Assembly: GCA_039024895.1 (NCBI GenBank)
Contig: JBCCPJ010000006.1
Span: forward strand, 1 to 64,000
DNA: 64,000 bases
Source of the DNA: JAJDOD01 sp039024895
Lineage (GTDB): Bacteria > Pseudomonadota > Alphaproteobacteria > Rhodobacterales > Rhodobacteraceae
Direction of reading: 5' to 3'
How positions within the stretch are numbered: the first letter of the stretch is position 1; every line of letters starts with the position of its first letter. Made by a program: the position numbers and the translations under genes. The notes beneath the pieces were generated by a model. It was not told where the DNA came from. It saw nothing but the letters and a program-made list of their open reading frames with translations, and did not search any database. Positions 59,985 to 64,000 of the stretch are shown in pieces.

Positions 59985-60986
59985 ATGATTCGGACACCGT
60001 ACTTGCTTTTTCTCGGCGATGCGCCTGACCAACTTGCGGCGAAGGTCGCGCAGGGCATTCAGGATTGGCGGCCGGAGAACGTGGTCGGCCAGTATCGAAT
60101 GGAAGGGTGCAAGGCCGATGTGGGCGCTTCCGATATGACGCTTCAAGAAGCGTGGGATCAGGGCGCGCGCACTTTGGTTGTCGGGGTCGCCAACCGCGGC
60201 GGCGTTATCTCGGACGCGTGGGTTGAAGTCTTGGCGGCGGCAATGGAAATCGGTTTTGATCTTGCCAGCGGCCTGCACAATCTCCTGCGCGATGAAAAGG
60301 TGCTAAAGGCAACCTCCGCCAGAACTGGTGCAACACTGCACGATGTCCGTATCCCGACGGTGGCCTACCCGATTGCCAATGGGCTTAAGCGGACGGGCAA
60401 ACGGTGTCTCGCGGTCGGTACCGATTGCTCGGTTGGCAAAATGTATACAGGGATGGCGATGGATGCTGAGATGACCAAGCGCGGTCTGAAAAGCACTTTT
60501 CGTCCGACCGGTCAGACTGGAATCTTGATCACCGGTAAAGGTGTGCCGCTCGACGCTGTCGTCGCTGATTTCATGGCCGGGGCGGTGGAGTGGCTCACGC
60601 CCGACAATGATGCCGATCATTGGGATCATATCGAGGGGCAGGGCAGCCTGTGGCATGTCTCCTACTCGGGCGTTACCATGGCTTTGATCCACGGTGGGCA
60701 GCCCGACGCTCTTGTGCTGGCCCACGAGCCGACCCGAACGCATATGCGTGGCTTGCCCGATTACGGTCTGCCAAAGCTCGAAGATTTGCGCGATAGCGCG
60801 TTGCATATGGCACGGATCGCAAATCCGGCTTGCGAGGTGATCGGTGTTTCCGTCAATACCAAAGCCCTTGATGACGCAGCCGCCACAGCACTTTGCCAAG
60901 AGATCGAAGACCGTATGAGCTTACCTACCGTTGATCCCTATCGACACGGTGCGGGGCGACTTGTGGACGCACTTCTTCAACTCTAG
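59985..60986 (+). CDS. dgcN: D-glutamate N-acetyltransferase DgcN (DUF1611)
   Basis: A 333-residue DUF1611-family protein with a P-loop-like GTDCSVGKMYTGMAM, RPTGQTGILITGKGVPLDAVVADF, HVSYSGVTMALIHGGQPDA and GVSVNTKAL. Members encoded next to a dipeptide-epimerase-like racemase acetylate D-glutamate in the DgcN-DgcA route for D-Glu catabolism in marine bacteria. ATG 59985 is preceded by ggagg. The racemase gene follows after 59 bases. The assignment relies on family and neighbour together. Confidence 0.82.
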   Translation: MIRTPYLLFLGDAPDQLAAKVAQGIQDWRPENVVGQYRMEGCKADVGASDMTLQEAWDQGARTLVVGVANRGGVISDAWVEVLAAAMEIGFDLASGLHNLLRDEKVLKATSARTGATLHDVRIPTVAYPIANGLKRTGKRCLAVGTDCSVGKMYTGMAMDAEMTKRGLKSTFRPTGQTGILITGKGVPLDAVVADFMAGAVEWLTPDNDADHWDHIEGQGSLWHVSYSGVTMALIHGGQPDALVLAHEPTRTHMRGLPDYGLPKLEDLRDSALHMARIANPACEVIGVSVNTKALDDAAATALCQEIEDRMSLPTVDPYRHGAGRLVDALLQL

Positions 60987-61045
60987 GCAAGGTCGCATGT
61001 GCTACCTGTGCAGGTGGCATCGTCGGCTCAGAAAGACATCACGCC

Positions 61046-62038
61046 ATGAAGATCACATCCCAGGCCGAAACTTTCCGATTGGCGGAGACCTTTAAAATCG
61101 CGCGTGGCTCCCGTGACGCCGCCGCGGTCCTGACCGTGCACGTCGAGGGGTTTGGTGCCAAGGGATACGGAGAATGTGTGCCCTATGCGCGCTATGGCGA
61201 GACCATGGAGAGTGTTGCAAGCCAAGTCATGTCTCTTGAGCCGACCTTGGCAGCATTGGATCGCGAAGACGTGGATCGCTTCGATCTTCGCGCGCATCTG
61301 CCTGCGGGAGCCGCCCGAAATGCCGTTGATTGCGCGATTTTCGATTGGCGCGCGAAGATGGCCGGCACACGGGTTTGGGACCTTATGCCTAATGTCGCAA
61401 CACCGAAGCCGGTCCAGACGGCCTTCACTTTGTCGCTCGATACGCCGGAGAGAATGCGGGCAGCCGCAGAACGCCACGCCGCGCGGCCTCTCCTAAAAAT
61501 CAAGCTTGGCGGCGAAGGCGACATGGCGCGGTTGCAAGCAGTACGAGAAGGCGCGCCGACCACGCCGATTGTTGTTGATGCCAATGAGGGTTGGACCGCC
61601 GACATATATGCGGAACTGGCGCCAGTATTGCTGGAGCTCGGCGTTTTAATGGTGGAACAGCCCATGCCGGCGGATGCCGATGAGATGCTGGCTGAAATCG
61701 CGCGCCCGTTGCCCGTATGCGCTGATGAGAGTTGTCACGACCGCGCGTCGCTGCCAGCGCTCAAGGGCAAATACGATATGGTGAACATCAAACTCGACAA
61801 AACTGGCGGGCTGACTGAGGCATTTGCGCTCAGGTCCCAGGCGCAAGCGGAGGGCTATGAGATCATGATAGGCTGCATGGTCGGCACGTCACTCGCGATG
61901 GCGCCCGCGATCCTTGTTGCGCAGGGCGCGGCAGTGGTGGATTTGGACGGCCCGCTTTTGCTTGCCGAGGATCGCGCCTGCCCGCTTCAGTATGATGCCG
62001 AGGGTCTGCATCCGTCGCAGGCTGCGCTTTGGGGATGA
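61046..62038 (+). CDS. dgcA: N-acetyl-D-glutamate racemase DgcA (dipeptide-epimerase family)
   Basis: A 330-residue enolase-superfamily enzyme of the Ala-Glu epimerase type. Catalytic lysine in LLKIKLGGEG; metal ligands in VVDANEGW, MVEQPMP and CADESCHD; the second lysine in NIKLDKTGG. In the DgcN-DgcA pathway it converts N-acetyl-D-Glu to N-acetyl-L-Glu. Placed directly after dgcN. Alternative: an L-Ala-D/L-Glu epimerase for recycled murein peptides; the neighbour argues for DgcA. Confidence 0.82.
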   Translation: MKITSQAETFRLAETFKIARGSRDAAAVLTVHVEGFGAKGYGECVPYARYGETMESVASQVMSLEPTLAALDREDVDRFDLRAHLPAGAARNAVDCAIFDWRAKMAGTRVWDLMPNVATPKPVQTAFTLSLDTPERMRAAAERHAARPLLKIKLGGEGDMARLQAVREGAPTTPIVVDANEGWTADIYAELAPVLLELGVLMVEQPMPADADEMLAEIARPLPVCADESCHDRASLPALKGKYDMVNIKLDKTGGLTEAFALRSQAQAEGYEIMIGCMVGTSLAMAPAILVAQGAAVVDLDGPLLLAEDRACPLQYDAEGLHPSQAALWG

Positions 62039-62166
62039 ATAGTACCTGCGCAATTCCGATTGTCCTACGCTCCTTGGCGGTTAAGCCGTGAGAATGGGAT
62101 GCGTCAAACTTCACCTTGACCTGTAAGGTTCATCGCGAGATCACAGCATAAAACAAAGGACGTTTC

Positions 62167-63021
62167 ATGGGCCGCACAGTATATGTCAACGGAGCCTACC
62201 TGCCCGAAGAGCAGGCGACGATTTCCATTTTTGACCGCGGGTTTCTATTCGCCGATGGGGTATATGAAGTGACGTCCGTGCTGGATGGCAAGCTGATCGA
62301 TTTTCCCGGGCACGCAAAGCGGCTCGAACGCTCCCTTGGCGAACTGGAGATGGCTTCGCCAGTGACGCAAGACGAACTTCTGGAGATCCACCGTGAATTG
62401 GTTTCGCGCAACGAGATCGAGGAGGGGCTGGTGTATCTACAGATCACGCGTGGTGCCGCGGACCGCGATTTTGCCTATCCGGACGGCGCCAAACCATCGA
62501 TTGTCTTGTTTACACAGCAAAAGCCGGGTCTGGCGAACAGCCCCAAAGCGAAAGAGGGGATGAAGGTCATCTCAATTGAAGATCAACGTTGGGGGCGGCG
62601 TGACATCAAAACGGTCCAGTTGCTTTACCCCTCCATGGGCAAAATGGCCGCGAAAAAGGCTGGCGCGGATGATGCTTGGATGATCGAGGATGGTTTTGTC
62701 ACAGAAGGGACCTCCAACAACGCCTATATTGTCAAAGGCGGAAAGATCATCACCCGCCATCTTGGAAACGAGATCCTCCATGGGATCACCCGGGCTGCCG
62801 TAATTGCTTTCGCGAAAGAGGCGCAAATGCAGGTGGAGGAACGCCCATTTACACTTGAAGAAGCCTGCGATGCCGATGAGGCGTTCATCACGTCTGCATC
62901 GACATTTGTTATGCCAGTCGTTGAGATTGACGGGCGCGCTATCGGGACCGGAAAGCCCGGCTCAGTTTCCGCGCGACTGCGGGAAATTTATCTCGAGGAA
63001 AGTCGCAAGGCCGCCGTCTAG
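62167..63021 (+). CDS. D-amino-acid transaminase (branched-chain/D-Ala aminotransferase fold IV)
   Basis: A 284-residue PLP enzyme of fold type IV. Signature: FDRGFLFADGVYEVTSVLDGKLIDF, then YLQITRGAADRDFAYP, RRDIKTVQLLYPSMGK with the PLP lysine, VTEGTSNNAYIV and DEAFITSASTFVMPV. This pattern fits D-amino-acid aminotransferase, which moves amino groups between D-Ala, D-Glu and their keto acids. aagga precedes ATG 62167. Its position after dgcNA suggests it funnels D-amino acids into D-glutamate. Confidence 0.85.
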   Translation: MGRTVYVNGAYLPEEQATISIFDRGFLFADGVYEVTSVLDGKLIDFPGHAKRLERSLGELEMASPVTQDELLEIHRELVSRNEIEEGLVYLQITRGAADRDFAYPDGAKPSIVLFTQQKPGLANSPKAKEGMKVISIEDQRWGRRDIKTVQLLYPSMGKMAAKKAGADDAWMIEDGFVTEGTSNNAYIVKGGKIITRHLGNEILHGITRAAVIAFAKEAQMQVEERPFTLEEACDADEAFITSASTFVMPVVEIDGRAIGTGKPGSVSARLREIYLEESRKAAV

Positions 63022-63101
63022 GCAGAGAGAAAGAAATTTCCCTTTAGGAAATCCGAAAGGAACAACCGGTAAGTCTGAGCCTGTCAAACTCGGTTTAGGC
63101 G

Positions 63102-64000
63102 ATGACACTGGACGACCTGATCAAACGAATCCCCTCCATCTCGGTGGAGGCCATCTGCATCGCGCAACGCGCGTCTGACGACGCGGCGTACGAGATAGTG
63201 TGGGTTAACAAAGCCTTTTGCGAGATGTTCGCCACGACCCGCGAAGCTGCGGAAGGTACCGACCCGTTTGCGATTTACCATTGGGATTACTCGGCCGACT
63301 TCAAAGCCGCCATGTCCGAAATGGACGCTGCAGGCAAAACAAGTTTTATGCAGGATACATTCTGTTTGCGCTACGACGGCAGCGCTTTCTGGGGCGCGGT
63401 TTCGTTTCTGCGAGATGAGGACCAAGAAACCGGCGTCGAGAACATCATTACAATTGTCCGTGACATCGATCTCCTCAAGAACAGAGAGCAGTCGGCGGAA
63501 CTGGCGCTGATCGAAAATGAACATCTACTCGCAAAAATTGAAGCGGTGCAAACGCGTTTGATGTCGGCGATCAACATGTCGCCTGACCCTTTTTGCATCT
63601 ATGATGCGCGGGATCGGCTCGTCATCTGGAACCCCGCGTTTGCCGACAATGTCACACCTCATCCTGATACTTTGAAAATGGGAATGAAAAACCAAGAAAT
63701 CATAGCGATGTCCTTGGAAAATGGCTTCATTGACGAAGCGGTTGGTCAGGAAGAAAGCTATTTGGCCGACTATCTGGATGCTTGGCGTGAAGGTAAAGTG
63801 CCTCATTCAATTACCCGGATTCAAGGGCGCGACTATAAGGTCATCCGATCGCAATCACCCAACGGCGACCGTGTCGTGTTGCGCGTCGACATCTCGGAAC
63901 AGTTGCGTCAACAACGCGAGCTCCAAACCTATGCGGATCGGCTGGAAGAGGCGAACCGTGAAATAAGCCAACAAGCCATGCATGATGAACTCACCGGTTT
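63102..64000 (+). CDS. PAS-domain sensor with start of a GGDEF domain, cut by the window end
   Basis: At least 299 residues, open to the right edge. N-terminal PAS-like domain (residues about 5-125: EAICIAQRASDDAAYEIVWVNKAF, ending FLRDEDQETGVENIITIVRDID), a second PAS-like domain (about 150-275: INMSPDPFCIYDARDRLVIWNPAF), a coiled linker, then QQAMHDELTG, the usual entry into a diguanylate cyclase (GGDEF) domain. No membrane helix, so it senses cytoplasmic signals. An EAL domain may follow outside the window. Confidence 0.8.
   Translation, partial: MTLDDLIKRIPSISVEAICIAQRASDDAAYEIVWVNKAFCEMFATTREAAEGTDPFAIYHWDYSADFKAAMSEMDAAGKTSFMQDTFCLRYDGSAFWGAVSFLRDEDQETGVENIITIVRDIDLLKNREQSAELALIENEHLLAKIEAVQTRLMSAINMSPDPFCIYDARDRLVIWNPAFADNVTPHPDTLKMGMKNQEIIAMSLENGFIDEAVGQEESYLADYLDAWREGKVPHSITRIQGRDYKVIRSQSPNGDRVVLRVDISEQLRQQRELQTYADRLEEANREISQQAMHDELTG

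Noticed and set aside
1..64000. CRISPR arrays, rRNA genes, riboswitches, intact insertion sequences
   Set aside because: I scanned for spaced direct repeats, rRNA signature sequences and transposase motifs and found none; only the short 11-bp tandem repeat at 42816-42848 and the toxin duplication are repetitive.

Overview
The window is chromosomal DNA of a marine-type alphaproteobacterium, most likely a Rhodobacteraceae (Roseobacter-group) member. This rests on gene content: trgA/trgB tellurite-resistance genes, a DUF484-xerC pair, phosphatidylcholine synthase, xsc-pta sulfoacetaldehyde degradation, a Val-GAC tRNA beside a 41-residue L36, and glnB-glnA. The DNA is GC-rich and densely coded. 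I see no prophage, intact insertion sequence, CRISPR array or rRNA. The genus cannot be fixed from what I see.

Region by region. 0.3-2.5 kb holds small envelope/redox genes (YHS protein, rhodanese, esterase, small membrane protein). 2.4-8.4 kb is a minus-strand operon for osmoregulated periplasmic glucans (TPR protein, opgC, opgG, opgH). 8.9-10.5 kb is a TPP enzyme of unknown substrate. 10.6-19.3 kb is a Ser/Thr phosphorylation island: a kinase, FHA protein, PP2C phosphatase and degenerate dynamin-like GTPase run leftward, a secreted protein follows, and a second paralogous kinase runs rightward. 19.7-22.9 kb adds a phosphate-binding-protein/OmpA fusion and a secreted PilJ/Cache-like protein. 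24-28.4 kb is an nnr-cfa-trgA-trgB operon. 28.7-30.4 kb is glnB-glnA.

30.5-41.2 kb contains a sulfotransferase-like protein, a Do-type protease, N-formylglutamate amidohydrolase, tRNA-Val, rpmJ, DUF484-xerC-pcs, a VOC protein and xsc-pta. 41.8-44.6 kb is a divergent module that looks built for quinone/hydroquinone detoxification (glutathionyl-hydroquinone reductase facing a ring-cleaving dioxygenase and hydrolase). 44.6-50.2 kb is carbon metabolism (FAD-linked D-hydroxyacid dehydrogenase, MBL-fold protein, glpK, pgm).

50.3-53.1 kb is the most unusual part. A 645-residue repeat-bearing protein ends in a polymorphic-toxin-like C-terminal domain and is translationally coupled to a pentapeptide-repeat protein that probably acts as immunity. 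Immediately after lies a displaced duplicate of the toxin's own pre-toxin segment followed by a different, orphan C-terminus. This is the signature of toxin-tip replacement. A two-component system follows (53.1-55.1 kb).

55.4-58.4 kb is a marC-yrhK-EEP-cls membrane operon. 58.6-59.7 kb is a second HtrA-type protease. 60-63 kb is a D-glutamate/D-amino-acid operon (dgcN, dgcA, D-amino-acid transaminase). A PAS-GGDEF-type sensor gene runs off the right edge.

Start codons were chosen from Shine-Dalgarno position, overlaps and signal peptides. Family names rest on motifs recognised by eye, with no database search.
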